From Pelagibacteraceae bacterium AG-426-M19 (lineage in GTDB: Bacteria; Pseudomonadota; Alphaproteobacteria; Pelagibacterales; Pelagibacteraceae): a stretch of 61,647 bases of DNA. The DNA is taken from assembly GCA_003210025.1 (NCBI GenBank), contig QCNW01000007.1, forward strand, positions 10,001-71,647. Reading direction: 5' to 3'. A model generated the notes under the pieces. The model ran no database searches. It was given only the letters and a program-made list of their open reading frames with translations, and was not told where the DNA came from. Position numbers and translations under genes: made by a program. Below are positions 1 through 10,425 of this stretch, piece after piece (position 1 is the stretch's first letter; each line of letters begins with the position of its first letter).

Positions 1-42
1 CCCTTATCAAGGGTGTGCTCTAACCAACTGAGCTACCGGCCC
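1..42 (-). tRNA. tRNA-Ile (GAU), partial at window edge
   Basis: On the minus strand the sequence begins GGGCCGGTAGCTCAG, the acceptor and D arm of an alphaproteobacterial tRNA-Ile, and runs through an anticodon loop CTTGATAA that gives anticodon GAU. The rest lies beyond base 1. It sits about 100 nt downstream of 16S, as expected for the 16S-tRNA-Ile-tRNA-Ala-23S spacer of an rrn operon; the remainder of the operon is outside the window. Confidence 0.93.
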
Positions 43-70
43 TTTCGCAGAAGAGTGAAACACAAATTTT

Positions 71-92
71 AAGAAGAGAAATGAGGACGGTC
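71..92 (-). promoter_or_regulatory. 3' arm of the 16S precursor processing stem
   Basis: These 22 nt, read on the minus strand, pair with 1708-1729 on the other side of the 16S gene, with one U-U mismatch and two G-U pairs. This is the layout of the long stem that brings together the two ends of pre-16S rRNA and is cut by RNase III in bacteria. The pairing is seen directly; cleavage is inferred. Confidence 0.75.
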
Positions 93-144
93 AACATTAT
101 CCTGTTATATTTTTTAGATTAAGAAAAATTCTTAATCATCCTTA

Positions 145-1618
<1,474 letters not shown>

Positions 1619-1642
1619 TTAAAAACGGCGCACACTAGCTTC

Positions 1643-1672
1643 TACATAAATACTAAGAATAATATTTATGTA
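1643..1672 (-). other. Leader hairpin just upstream of mature 16S
   Basis: A perfect 10-bp inverted repeat (1643-1652 with 1663-1672, 10-nt loop) lies between the 5' processing-stem arm and the 16S 5' end. It is extended by a second complementary block (CACAC at 1631-1635 with GTGTG at 1681-1685). It is probably a folded domain of the rRNA leader that is removed during 5' maturation. Confidence 0.55.
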
Positions 1673-1707
1673 ATGTTGAAGTGTGTACGACAAATTTTGG
1701 TAACCTT

Positions 1708-1729
1708 AACCGTCCACACTTCTCTTCTT
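1708..1729 (-). promoter_or_regulatory. 5' arm of the 16S precursor processing stem
   Basis: This arm is complementary to 71-92 (see that entry). On the RNA strand it starts AAGAAGAGAAGUGUGGACGG. The two arms flank 16S at about 90 nt on the 5' side and about 50 nt on the 3' side, typical for an RNase III processing stem. Confidence 0.75.
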
Positions 1730-1741
1730 AAAATATATACA

Positions 1742-1770
1742 ACTTAAATAGCTAATTGGGAAAAACCCAA
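1742..1770 (-). promoter_or_regulatory. boxB/boxA-like antitermination elements of the rrn leader
   Basis: Reading the minus strand, a 5-bp hairpin TTGGG-TTTTT-CCCAA (1756-1770) is followed at once by AGCTATTTAAGT (1742-1753). The latter resembles the bacterial boxA consensus TGCTCTTTAACA in its GCT-TTTAA core. The hairpin-then-boxA order directly before the processing stem is that of Nus-factor antitermination sites in rrn leaders. The assignment rests on pattern and position. Confidence 0.5.
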
Positions 1771-1793
1771 TAAATAACATTTTTTAAATGTTG

Positions 1794-1830
1794 AGTGGGA
1801 CGCTTATAAATAATAATATTAATAAATCAA
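1794..1830 (-). promoter_or_regulatory. Putative rrn promoter
   Basis: On the minus strand there is a -35-like TTGATT (1825-1830), a 16-nt spacer and a -10-like TATAAG (1803-1808). The discriminator GCGTCCCAC (1794-1802) is unusually GC-rich for this genome. A GC-rich discriminator is the known signature of stringently controlled rRNA promoters. It lies about 65 nt before the 5' processing-stem arm. The call is based on sequence only. Confidence 0.55.
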
Positions 1831-1893
1831 GATATTAGATTGATTAATAATGATTAAAAATACTAGTAAAATCAACGTTTTTTTAACTATAAT

Positions 1894-3192
1894 ATGAAAT
1901 TTTTGAAAAATTATAGTTACAAAGATTACTCAATATTTTTTTGGTTAATTTTAATAACAATTTTAGGAGTCGTTACTTCAAGTATTTATAATAAAAATAA
2001 AGAAGAACAAGCAAAACAAATAGAGGGTAATTTAGAAAATATTTATCTTAAAAAAACAATTCAGGAGATTACAAATAATTTAGAGCCGAGATTTACTAAA
2101 GTAAATTATCTTTCAAAAGCTGGTGATACATATCAAAGTATAATTGACAATCTAATAATTGATAAAAAAGAAAAGAAGTTATTATTAAATACTATATTAA
2201 AAGAAAAATCTTTAAAAATATTAAGAATTAATCAAATGTTTACATTTAAATTTGATAATTTATCTAAACAGAAAATATTAGAATTTAAAATTCAAACAGA
2301 TAACAAAAATGAAATTTATTTTTACAAAACTGAAAATTCAAATGATTTCATTTCTAAAAAAATAAAAAAAAATTTTACAAAAAGATTGGTTTACAAAGAA
2401 ACAATAATAATAAGTAGTTTGTACAATAGTGCCGTCAAATTAGGCATTAAACCAAATGTAATTATTGAATTTGCAAGATTGTATGGTTTCCAAGTTGATT
2501 TTCAAAGAGACGTGTGGAAAGATGATAGTTTTCAAATAATATATGAAGAATTTGTAAACGATAAAAATAAAGTAGTAGATACAGGTGAAATTATTTTTGC
2601 AAATTTGAAATTACAAAATTCAGACCTTCAACTTTATAAGCATGAGTATGAGAAGAATAAAACAGATTATTTCGATGAAAATGGCAAAAGTATTAAAAAG
2701 ACATTAATGAAGACACCTATTAATGGAGCAAGATTGTCATCATCTTATGGAAAAAGGAAGCATCCAATATTAGGGTATACAAAAATGCATTTAGGCACAG
2801 ATTTTGCTGCTCCCAAAGGTACACCTATAATGGCCTCTGGTGATGGAAAAGTTACAAAAGCTGGATGGTGTGGGGGTGGTGGAAATTGTGTAAAAATAAA
2901 ACACAATAGTACTTATCAAACAGTTTATGCTCACATGTCAAAATTTGGAAGGGGAATAAAAAGAGGTGTAAGAGTTAAACAAGGACAAATAATTGGATAT
3001 GTTGGTTCAACAGGATTATCTACTGGCCCGCATCTACATTATGAAGTAATCGAAAATGGAAAGAAAATAAATTCGCAAAAATTGAAATTACCATCTGGTA
3101 AAATACTAAAAGGTGAAGAAAGAAAAAAATTTGAGGTTGATAAAATAAAAATTGATGTCTTAAAATCTAATCTTATAGCAAAAATAAATTAA
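1894..3192 (+). CDS. Membrane-anchored M23 (LytM-type) metallopeptidase
   Basis: This is a likely peptidoglycan DD-endopeptidase or cell-wall remodelling protein of the M23 family. One N-terminal hydrophobic segment (about residues 14-31) anchors it. A long, lysine-rich middle region contains a LysM/OapA-like stretch beginning with GDTYQSII. The C-terminal M23 domain (about residues 275-395) has the zinc motifs HLGTDF (near residue 300) and HLHYE (near 380). The catalytic motifs are intact, so it should be an active hydrolase rather than an EnvC/NlpD-type activator. It diverges from the rrn promoter. Its stop shares TTAA with the stop of the opposing DUF4167 gene. A TATAAT abuts the ATG (1888-1893), which leaves the promoter and exact start uncertain. 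Confidence 0.9.
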   Translation: MKFLKNYSYKDYSIFFWLILITILGVVTSSIYNKNKEEQAKQIEGNLENIYLKKTIQEITNNLEPRFTKVNYLSKAGDTYQSIIDNLIIDKKEKKLLLNTILKEKSLKILRINQMFTFKFDNLSKQKILEFKIQTDNKNEIYFYKTENSNDFISKKIKKNFTKRLVYKETIIISSLYNSAVKLGIKPNVIIEFARLYGFQVDFQRDVWKDDSFQIIYEEFVNDKNKVVDTGEIIFANLKLQNSDLQLYKHEYEKNKTDYFDENGKSIKKTLMKTPINGARLSSSYGKRKHPILGYTKMHLGTDFAAPKGTPIMASGDGKVTKAGWCGGGGNCVKIKHNSTYQTVYAHMSKFGRGIKRGVRVKQGQIIGYVGSTGLSTGPHLHYEVIENGKKINSQKLKLPSGKILKGEERKKFEVDKIKIDVLKSNLIAKIN

Positions 3193-3581
3193 TCTATTTC
3201 TGAAGCTTCATTTGCAGTATTATTTGTTTTTATTCCTTCTGGATTTTTTTTAAAGTCTTGCTCAATTACATTATTTTTTTCTTCAGAGTTTTTACTAATT
3301 TCCTGTAAACTTAAAATTCTCGAAAAATGGTCAGCATGTTGTAAATAATTTTCTGACAATATTTTATCTCCAGTTGAAAGTGCTTCCCTTGCAAGATTGT
3401 TATATTTTTCTACTAACTTCGAAGCATTTTGATTGTATCTTCCCGGGTTCTTATGTCTAAAATCGCTATTTGAATTAAATTCATTGAGATTTTTGTGTCC
3501 ATTTGATATTCTTTTTCTATAATTTCTTTCACCATTAGATTTAAAACGATTTTTTCTATTACTATTTCGAAAACTATTCAT
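3189..3581 (-). CDS. DUF4167 domain protein
   Basis: This small, very basic protein has 130 residues. Residues 1-45 are rich in Arg/Asn/Lys and look RNA- or nucleic-acid-binding. They are followed by the helical core of DUF4167 (about residues 47-95), with the pattern SKLVEKYNNLAREALSTGDK then ENYLQHADHF. In alphaproteobacteria DUF4167 genes usually follow prmC, as here, where the two share a single base. No biochemical function is established. It closes the lysC-ispG-prfA-prmC run. Its stop codon shares the palindrome TTAA with the M23 peptidase gene on the other strand. Confidence 0.85.
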   Translation of the reverse strand: MNSFRNSNRKNRFKSNGERNYRKRISNGHKNLNEFNSNSDFRHKNPGRYNQNASKLVEKYNNLAREALSTGDKILSENYLQHADHFSRILSLQEISKNSEEKNNVIEQDFKKNPEGIKTNNTANEASEID

Positions 3582-4426
3582 TAAAATAATTTTGTTGATA
3601 TTACGACCCTTGGAACAGACCTAATATCTTTGCAGACTTTGTTTATATAATATCTATTTTTCATCAATAATTCCCTGACTTTTGTCTCTTGATTTTCACC
3701 AATTTCAAAAATTAATATTCCATTCCTCTTCAACAATTTTTTACTCTTTAGGATTAATTTTTTAATAACCTTTAATCCATCATTTCCTGCTCTTAATGCT
3801 ATTAATGGTTCAAATTGTTTAACATTAATGTCTAATCTCTTTATATTATAATCATTTATGTAAGGAGGATTAGAAACAATAAAATCATATTTATAATCTT
3901 TAAATTTGTCAATATCGATGTTGATGAATTTAATTTTATTTAACAAGTGATGCATTTTTGCATTACAAATTGCTGTTTTTAAAGCTTTTTTGCTTATATC
4001 TATTCCAGTAACGTATAATTTTGGTCTTTCCTTTTTTATAGATATAATTATACAACCAGATCCTGTTCCTACATCTAAAAGACGCTTTGATGTATCATTA
4101 TCAGTTAATTTTAAAACTTCCTCAACAATGATTTCTGTTTCAGGTCTTGGAATTAAAACATCCTTGCTTACTTTAAAACTACTTTTCCAAAAGTCTTTAT
4201 TCTTAAAGATATAAGCGATTGGTTCATTTAGTTTTCGTCTATTAATTAAATTTTTAAATTTATTTAGTTTATTAAAATCAATTTTATTTTGTAGATTTGT
4301 TAACAATTCTTCTCGTGATTTATTTAGAACTTTTGCAAGTATTAATTCGCTGTCTAATTTGTAACTTTTTATTTGTTTAGATTTAAGTAAATTACTTCCA
4401 TAATCAATTATTTGAAAGCCTTTCAT
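3581..4426 (-). CDS. prmC: Release factor glutamine N5-methyltransferase PrmC (HemK)
   Basis: PrmC methylates the glutamine of the GGQ motif in RF1 and RF2 using S-adenosylmethionine, which raises peptide-release efficiency. The SAM-binding motif DVGTGSG is at residues 118-124, and the catalytic NPPY that holds the target glutamine is at 186-189. The N-terminal helical substrate domain is present and the length (281) is normal. The start codon overlaps the stop of prfA by 1 nt (4426), so enzyme and substrate RF1 are translationally coupled. Confidence 0.95.
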   Translation of the reverse strand: MKGFQIIDYGSNLLKSKQIKSYKLDSELILAKVLNKSREELLTNLQNKIDFNKLNKFKNLINRRKLNEPIAYIFKNKDFWKSSFKVSKDVLIPRPETEIIVEEVLKLTDNDTSKRLLDVGTGSGCIIISIKKERPKLYVTGIDISKKALKTAICNAKMHHLLNKIKFINIDIDKFKDYKYDFIVSNPPYINDYNIKRLDINVKQFEPLIALRAGNDGLKVIKKLILKSKKLLKRNGILIFEIGENQETKVRELLMKNRYYINKVCKDIRSVPRVVISTKLF

Positions 4427-5499
4427 TAATTCATCCTACTAAGTTCTTCTTGCTGGGCTTGTAAACTTAAGTTTTCAATCATTTCATCAAATATTTCACC
4501 TTGCATAAACTCCTCGAGTTTATGTAATGTTATATTAATTCTATGATCTGTCACACGACCTTGAGGAAAATTATAGGTTCTAATCCTTTCTGATCTATCC
4601 CCAGTACCAATCTTACTTTTTCTATCTTTTGATCTCTCTTGGTCTATTTTCTTTCTTTCGTAATCATAAATTCTAGACTTAAGTATTTTCAATCCTTTTT
4701 CTTTATTGCGTATTTGTGATTTTTCATCTTGTTGGCTCACTACTATTCCTGTGGGTATGTGTGTAATCCTAACAGCTGAGTCTGTAGTATTAACACTTTG
4801 GCCTCCAGGCCCACTACTTCTAAATACATCAATCCTTAGATCTTTATCATCAAGTTTTATATCAAGATCTTCTGCTTCAGGTAAAACTGCTACAGTTGCT
4901 GCTGATGTATGAACTCTTCCTTGGGTTTCAGTATCTGGAACACGTTGTACTCTATGAACACCGCTTTCATATTTAAGAGACGAATAAATATTTTTTCCTT
5001 TTATTAAAGCTATTACTTCTTTAAGTCCACCAGCATCACTTTTTGAAATGGAAATAATTTCTATAACCCATTTTTTTTTCTGGCTAACTTTTTCGTACAT
5101 TTTATATAAATCTGATGCAAATAAACTAGCTTCTAGACCACCTGTGCCCGCTCTAATTTCTATTATTGCATTTTTGCTATCTGCTATATCTTTAGGTAAT
5201 AAAAATAATTTTATTTTTTTTTCATTAATAAGAAAATTATTTTTCAAATTTTCGAGCTCACCAGTTGCAAAATTTTTCATTTCTGCATCTGAATTTTTGT
5301 CATTTATTATATTATTTAAATCTTCTATATCTTTTTCATAGCTTAGGTATTCTTTTGCATATTTTATGATATCATTTAAATTTGAATATTCTTTTGAAAT
5401 TTCAGCATATTTTTTTTTATCGACTTCACCTGATGCCAGTTCATTTTCAAGTTTAAGATGTCTATCAATAAGTCTCTGAACTTTTTCCTGTGGGAGCAT
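4426..5499 (-). CDS. prfA: Peptide chain release factor 1
   Basis: RF1 ends translation at UAA and UAG. The GGQ motif that enters the peptidyl-transferase centre is at residues 232-234. The codon-reading P-x-T tripeptide appears as PDT at 188-190, within the conserved [10 protein letters not shown]. The length (357) is normal. It follows ispG by 11 nt and overlaps prmC by 1 nt, so it belongs to the lysC-ispG-prfA-prmC-DUF4167 operon. Confidence 0.97.
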   Translation of the reverse strand: MLPQEKVQRLIDRHLKLENELASGEVDKKKYAEISKEYSNLNDIIKYAKEYLSYEKDIEDLNNIINDKNSDAEMKNFATGELENLKNNFLINEKKIKLFLLPKDIADSKNAIIEIRAGTGGLEASLFASDLYKMYEKVSQKKKWVIEIISISKSDAGGLKEVIALIKGKNIYSSLKYESGVHRVQRVPDTETQGRVHTSAATVAVLPEAEDLDIKLDDKDLRIDVFRSSGPGGQSVNTTDSAVRITHIPTGIVVSQQDEKSQIRNKEKGLKILKSRIYDYERKKIDQERSKDRKSKIGTGDRSERIRTYNFPQGRVTDHRINITLHKLEEFMQGEIFDEMIENLSLQAQQEELSRMN

Positions 5500-5510
5500 T
5501 TACTATTTAA

Positions 5511-6605
5511 TTATAAAATTGAGGCTTTTTCTTCTACTAGAGTAACTATTTTATTTATCATATCTTTTGTCATTACTTTTTCTGTTTCAATACCATTTAA
5601 ATACAGCATATGATTATCTTTTCCACCACCTGTTATACCTATTTCTGTTTGTTTCGCCTCTCCTGGTCCATTAACAACACATCCTATAATTGATAGAGTG
5701 ATTGGCTTTTTAATATGTGATAATCGTTTTTCTAATTGTTTTACAGTTTCAATAACTTGAAAAGCTTGTCTTGCACAAGATGGGCATGAAATAATCTTTA
5801 CGCCTCTATTTCTAAGATTAAGTGACTTTAAAATTTCGTTACCAACTTTGACTTCTTCAACTGGATCCTCTGAAAGTGATACCCTTATTGTGTCTCCAAT
5901 TCCATCTAATAATAAATTTCCAAATCCTATAGAGGTTTTAATGCTTCCAGGTAAATAGCTTCCTGCTTCCGTAATTCCTAGATGAATAGGGTAATCTGTT
6001 TTATCTGATAATAGTCTATATGCAGCTATAGATAAAAAAACATCTGATGATTTGACGCTAATTTTAAAATTTGAAAAATCCATGTCCTCAATTATTTTTA
6101 TATTTCTTAAAGCACTATCAACTAAAGCTTCTGGACAAGGTTCTCGATACTTTTCAAGAATATCTTTTTCAAGAGATCCTGCGTTAACTCCAATTCTAAT
6201 AGAACAATTATTATTTTTTGCTGCTGAAATCACTTCAGCTATTCTTTTTTTATCACCTATATTTCCTGGATTTATTCTAAGACAATCTGCACCATTCTCT
6301 GCTGCCTCGATTGCTCTTTTATAATGAAAATGAATATCTGCAACTATCGGAATATCTGTATGCTGAATTATAGTTTTTAATGACTCTGTTGATTTGCTAT
6401 CAGGACATGAAACCCTTACAATGTCTGCACCAGCTTCTGTGACTTTATTAATTTGTTCTATTGTAGATTTATGATCAGTAGTTAAAGTATTAGTCATTGT
6501 TTGAACAGTGATTGGATTATTTCCACCAATTTTAATTTTACCTACACTTATTTCTTTTGTTAGCTTTCTATTAATTTTTCTAAATGGTCTTATGTCTGAT
6601 GTCAT
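5511..6605 (-). CDS. ispG: 4-hydroxy-3-methylbut-2-enyl diphosphate synthase IspG (GcpE)
   Basis: IspG carries out the reductive step from MEcPP to HMBPP in the MEP isoprenoid pathway using a 4Fe-4S cluster. The cluster cysteines are visible in the C-terminal part ([12 protein letters not shown] and [13 protein letters not shown]), along with the TIM-barrel start ([11 protein letters not shown]). The length (364) fits the single-domain bacterial form. The start overlaps the lysC stop as ATGA. Many alphaproteobacteria carry ptsP between lysC and prfA; here ispG occupies that place. Confidence 0.96.
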   Translation of the reverse strand: MTSDIRPFRKINRKLTKEISVGKIKIGGNNPITVQTMTNTLTTDHKSTIEQINKVTEAGADIVRVSCPDSKSTESLKTIIQHTDIPIVADIHFHYKRAIEAAENGADCLRINPGNIGDKKRIAEVISAAKNNNCSIRIGVNAGSLEKDILEKYREPCPEALVDSALRNIKIIEDMDFSNFKISVKSSDVFLSIAAYRLLSDKTDYPIHLGITEAGSYLPGSIKTSIGFGNLLLDGIGDTIRVSLSEDPVEEVKVGNEILKSLNLRNRGVKIISCPSCARQAFQVIETVKQLEKRLSHIKKPITLSIIGCVVNGPGEAKQTEIGITGGGKDNHMLYLNGIETEKVMTKDMINKIVTLVEEKASIL

Positions 6606-7813
6606 TTGTCTAAATTAAATTCTTGATGTAAACATTTTATTGCTTTATTTGCATTTGCACTACTAATTAAAACAGATATTTTTATTTCAGAAGTTGAAAT
6701 AACTTGTATATTAATATTTTTTCTAGCAAGTGCCTGAAACATTCTAAATGTTACACCTGGTGTGGTAATCATACCTACACCTATAATTGAAACTTTTGAA
6801 ACATTCTTATCAAAAATCATTTTTTTAAAATTAATATTTTTATTATTTTTTATAATTTTTTTTGTTTTTATCAAATCAAAAGACTTTATGGTAAAAGTGA
6901 GATCTGTTTCTTTGCCATCCGAGGATATATTTTGAACTACCATATCTACATTAATTGAATTTTGTGATAGTGGTTTAAATATTGAAGCAGCTATACCTGG
7001 TCTATCTTTGACACCCAATAATGTTACTTTTGCATCATTATCGGTAGAGGAAATTCCTGTAATAATTTTATTATTAACAATATTTTTTCGTTTAGTTATT
7101 AAAGTTCCGGATTCATTTACAAATGACGATTTCACCTCAATATTTATCCTGTTTAATCTAGCATCCTGAATAGCGTGTGGCTGCATTACTTTTGATCCTA
7201 AAGAAGCCATCTCCAGCATTTCTTCATAAGAAATATTTTTTATTTTTTTTGCAGAATTTAATTTGTTTGGATCTGTCGTATAAACTCCTTCTACATCAGT
7301 ATATATTACACATCGATCAGCTTTAAAAAACTTCGCGACCATTATTGCGCTAGAATCTGATCCTCCTCTACCAATTGTGGTGATATTTAAATTTTTATCA
7401 ACACCTTGAAAACCAGCTATAATAGGGATTCCTCCAGATTTTAAAAATTTTAAAATCTTGGTTTTATTTATGTGTTTAATTCTTGAGTATTTATGTTTTC
7501 CCTCAGTTAAAATAGGTATTTGCCAAGCCATCCAAGATCTTGATTTTATACCACTTGATAATAACTGGCCTGCCAACAATGAGCAAGAAATCTGCTCACC
7601 AGCTGAAACTAATGTATCATATTCATTATCAGGAAAATTTTCACTGATCTTTCTGGACATATTTATCAACTTGTTAGTAGTTCCGCTCATTGCTGAGGAT
7701 AAAACTATTACTTTATATTTCTTTGAATAAGATTTAACTATCTTAGCAACTTCTTTGATTCTTTGAATTGATCCAACTGAAGTACCGCCAAATTTTAATA
7801 CAATAATTTTCAT
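6602..7813 (-). CDS. lysC: Aspartate kinase
   Basis: This enzyme phosphorylates aspartate, the first step towards lysine, threonine and methionine. The N-terminal kinase motif KFGGTSVGS is at residues 7-15, with [11 protein letters not shown] further on. Two C-terminal ACT regulatory domains (about residues 265-400) imply feedback control by lysine and/or threonine. The length (403) is typical of the monofunctional enzyme. It starts the operon that runs into ispG-prfA-prmC and diverges from ubiG across a 66-nt spacer, the common alphaproteobacterial lysC/ubiG arrangement. Confidence 0.96.
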   Translation of the reverse strand: MKIIVLKFGGTSVGSIQRIKEVAKIVKSYSKKYKVIVLSSAMSGTTNKLINMSRKISENFPDNEYDTLVSAGEQISCSLLAGQLLSSGIKSRSWMAWQIPILTEGKHKYSRIKHINKTKILKFLKSGGIPIIAGFQGVDKNLNITTIGRGGSDSSAIMVAKFFKADRCVIYTDVEGVYTTDPNKLNSAKKIKNISYEEMLEMASLGSKVMQPHAIQDARLNRINIEVKSSFVNESGTLITKRKNIVNNKIITGISSTDNDAKVTLLGVKDRPGIAASIFKPLSQNSINVDMVVQNISSDGKETDLTFTIKSFDLIKTKKIIKNNKNINFKKMIFDKNVSKVSIIGVGMITTPGVTFRMFQALARKNINIQVISTSEIKISVLISSANANKAIKCLHQEFNLDK

Positions 7814-7879
7814 TGGTAGTTTTATTTACAAGTTTTAATATATTGATAAAATACATCTAACTTATAATGTCAATAAGGA

Positions 7880-8608
7880 ATGAGCAATAATACTATAAAC
7901 ATTGAAGAAGTAGAAAAATTTAATAAAATTGCTGAAGAATGGTGGGATCCTAATGGCAAATTTAAACCACTTCATAAATTTAATCCAATAAGAATTGACT
8001 ATATAAAAAACAATATAATTAAAGATTTTAGTATTTCTTCAAGTCACAAACCGCTAAAAGGAATAAGTATTCTTGATATTGGATGTGGTGGAGGCTTGCT
8101 ATCTGAACCTTTGGCAAGACTTGGTTCGGATGTTGTAGGAATTGATGCATCCAAAAAAAATATTGATATTGCAAAACATCATTTGAAAAAAAGTAATTTG
8201 AAAATTGAATATCATGCCACATCTCCAGAGAATTTTTCTTATGAAAAAAAATTTGATGTAATTCTTAATATGGAAATAGTTGAACACGTTGAGAATATTT
8301 CTGAATTTATAAATCAGAGTGTAAAATTTTTAAAAGATGATGGAATAATGTTTATCGCTACACTAAATCAAACATTAAAATCTTATGTATTTGCAATAAT
8401 AGGTGCCGAATATATTTTAAGATGGCTTCCAATTGGTACACATGACTGGAGCAAATTTGTAAAACCTGAAAATCTAGAGAAAATTTGTAATAAAAACTCA
8501 CTTGTTTTAAAAAATATTGACGGAGTAAAATTTAATCCATTACTAAATAAATGGAAACTCTCCAATGATAAATCTGTAAATTATATAACTAAATATAAAA
8601 AGGGTTAA
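7880..8608 (+). CDS. ubiG: Ubiquinone biosynthesis O-methyltransferase
   Basis: UbiG is a SAM-dependent class I methyltransferase acting on both hydroxyls during ubiquinone synthesis. The N-terminal EVEKFNKIAEEWWDPNGKFKPLH is the UbiG signature block, and the SAM motif DIGCGGGLLSEPLA follows (about residues 66-79). A membrane-binding insert region is retained. Its 242 residues match the family. An AAGGA ribosome-binding site lies just before the ATG. It is a single-gene unit whose stop shares TTAA (8605-8608) with the opposing DUF1178 gene. Confidence 0.96.
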   Translation: MSNNTINIEEVEKFNKIAEEWWDPNGKFKPLHKFNPIRIDYIKNNIIKDFSISSSHKPLKGISILDIGCGGGLLSEPLARLGSDVVGIDASKKNIDIAKHHLKKSNLKIEYHATSPENFSYEKKFDVILNMEIVEHVENISEFINQSVKFLKDDGIMFIATLNQTLKSYVFAIIGAEYILRWLPIGTHDWSKFVKPENLEKICNKNSLVLKNIDGVKFNPLLNKWKLSNDKSVNYITKYKKG

Positions 8609-9027
8609 TTTTCATCATCCCGAATCCAGGGTATAGTTGACGTTTCAATTCCCTCTTCTTTTAATTCTTTAGCTTCTTGAATTGATGCTTTTCCATAAAT
8701 ATTTTTTTTATATTTTTTTTTATTGTAATGTATGGATCTTGCTTCATAAGCAAAATTTTCTCCAACATAATCAAAATTTTCTTTTATAAATTTTTGATAT
8801 TCTCTTAATTTTTTCCTTATATTTTTATTGTATTTTAAATTTTTATCTTTTTTGAAATTTGTGTTTGCTAAATTTGGCTTCATGAGACACTTTTCAATTT
8901 TTTGTGAATTACACTTCTGACAATTAAGTAACTTTAGTTTTTTTAATTTATCAAACTCTTTCGAACTAGCAAACCAGCTTTCAAACTCAAGTTTGCAACT
9001 TTTACAATTTAATAAATATTTTATCAT
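8605..9027 (-). CDS. DUF1178 family zinc-ribbon protein
   Basis: This 140-residue conserved alphaproteobacterial protein of unknown function has an N-terminal zinc-ribbon-like cysteine pattern (C8, C11 and C36, C39: NCKSCKLEF and NCQKCNSQ). A lysine-rich middle and the family's C-terminal KASIQEAKELKEEGIETSTIPW block follow. The cysteines suggest a metal-binding fold, possibly with a nucleic-acid or protein partner. It lies downstream of argJ on the same strand with a 37-nt gap. Confidence 0.85.
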   Translation of the reverse strand: MIKYLLNCKSCKLEFESWFASSKEFDKLKKLKLLNCQKCNSQKIEKCLMKPNLANTNFKKDKNLKYNKNIRKKLREYQKFIKENFDYVGENFAYEARSIHYNKKKYKKNIYGKASIQEAKELKEEGIETSTIPWIRDDEN

Positions 9028-9064
9028 TAGAATTATCTAATTGTGTTTTAATAGATTTCAATAC

Positions 9065-10366
9065 CTAAGATCTATAATCTGAATTAATTTCAATGTATTC
9101 CTTAGATAAGTCCATAGTATATGCTGTAAATTCTTTACTACCTATTGATAGATCAACTGTTATCTCTATATTTTCATTCTTCATATACTCACTAAGAATA
9201 TTTTCATTGTAGTTTTTATCCAACTTGCCTTCCCTAAAGATTATATTGGATCCCATTGATATGGATAATTTTTCATGTTTTACGGTTGCACCACTCTTTC
9301 CAATAGCCATAGCAATTCTTCCCCAGTTAGGATCTTGTCCAAAAATAGCTGTTTTAACTAATGGAGAATTAGCAATTGAAAAACAAATATTTTTTGCATC
9401 TTTTTCTGTTTTACTATTAAGACATTTGATAGTAACAAATTTAGTTGCTCCTTCTCCATCACTTGCCACTCTTTTAGCCAAGTTTAACATAACCTGATGA
9501 ACACTATTAATAAATTGTTTTAATTTTGGATCTTTAAAACTTTTTATCTCTTTATTATTGGCTTTACCTGTTGAAAAAATGGAAACCATATCATTTGTAC
9601 TAGTATCTCCATCACAGGTTATAGCATTAAATGTGGTTCTAATATTTAAGTTAAGTATTTGTTTTAAAATTGAAGAAGGGATATTTGCATCAGTAAAAAT
9701 AAATCCTAAAGTTGTTGCCATATTTGGAAAGATCATTCCAGATCCTTTTGCTATACCATATACTTTTACTTCAGAACTTCCTATTTTACACTCTGCCATT
9801 GATAGCTTTGGTTTTGTATCTGTTGTCATAATTCCAAGGGCTGCTTTGATCCAAATTAATTTATTTTGTGTATATTTTAATTTTTCTACTAGATTTTTTG
9901 TATTGTTTAATATTACATTTTCGGGAAATTTTTCTCCTATAGTTCCTGTGCAAGCAAATAATATTTGGTTTGCTTTAATTTCTCTTGGTTTGTCATCATC
10001 TGAGATTTGTTTTGATGTTAATAATTTTGATAACGTTAAAGAAATTTTTTTAAGAGAATTATAACCATCCTTTCCTGTCAAGGCATTTGCGTTTCTTGTG
10101 TTGATTAAAATCCCAAAAATTTTTTTATCTTTTATCTTTTTGTTCCATTTTATGTTTTCAGAAACTAATTTAGATTGTGTGTAGACATTTGCGTAATTTG
10201 CACCTTCTCTGAAATAAAATAAAACTAAGTCATCTCTTTTTTTATCATAAAGACCACAGCTAATAGTTGAGATAGATACTCCATCAATATGTTCAAGATC
10301 TTGAAAATGACCTATTTTAGAGTCTTTATTTTTCATATCAAAAAAGTTGTTTATGCCAAAATCCAT
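9065..10366 (-). CDS. argJ: Bifunctional ornithine acetyltransferase / N-acetylglutamate synthase ArgJ
   Basis: ArgJ recycles the acetyl group from N-acetylornithine to glutamate in the cyclic arginine pathway. It matures by self-cleavage before a threonine in the motif KGSGMIFPNMATT, seen here near residues 210-220, which splits the protein into alpha and beta chains. Later conserved blocks (CDGDTSTND, DGEGATKF, FGQDPNWGRI) are present. It diverges from secA over 59 nt. argB, argD and argF lie elsewhere in the window rather than in one operon. Confidence 0.96.
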   Translation of the reverse strand: MDFGINNFFDMKNKDSKIGHFQDLEHIDGVSISTISCGLYDKKRDDLVLFYFREGANYANVYTQSKLVSENIKWNKKIKDKKIFGILINTRNANALTGKDGYNSLKKISLTLSKLLTSKQISDDDKPREIKANQILFACTGTIGEKFPENVILNNTKNLVEKLKYTQNKLIWIKAALGIMTTDTKPKLSMAECKIGSSEVKVYGIAKGSGMIFPNMATTLGFIFTDANIPSSILKQILNLNIRTTFNAITCDGDTSTNDMVSIFSTGKANNKEIKSFKDPKLKQFINSVHQVMLNLAKRVASDGEGATKFVTIKCLNSKTEKDAKNICFSIANSPLVKTAIFGQDPNWGRIAMAIGKSGATVKHEKLSISMGSNIIFREGKLDKNYNENILSEYMKNENIEITVDLSIGSKEFTAYTMDLSKEYIEINSDYRS

Positions 10367-10425
10367 GCTATTTAATTTTTTAAATAAATTATTATATAAT
10401 CTATAAATATTAATACATCAAAAAT

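Noticed and set aside
1776..1792. AACATTT-TTT-AAATGTT hairpin as a terminator
   Set aside because: It lies in the rrn leader just after the promoter and has no following U-tract on the rRNA strand; more likely leader structure or chance.
1888..1893. TATAAT directly before the M23 peptidase ATG as its promoter
   Set aside because: As a -10 it would start transcription inside the gene; probably a chance match in AT-rich DNA, unless the true start is later.
9558..10064. 168-codon frame antisense to argJ
   Set aside because: The opposite strand carries a complete ArgJ; the frame is a shadow of its codon bias.
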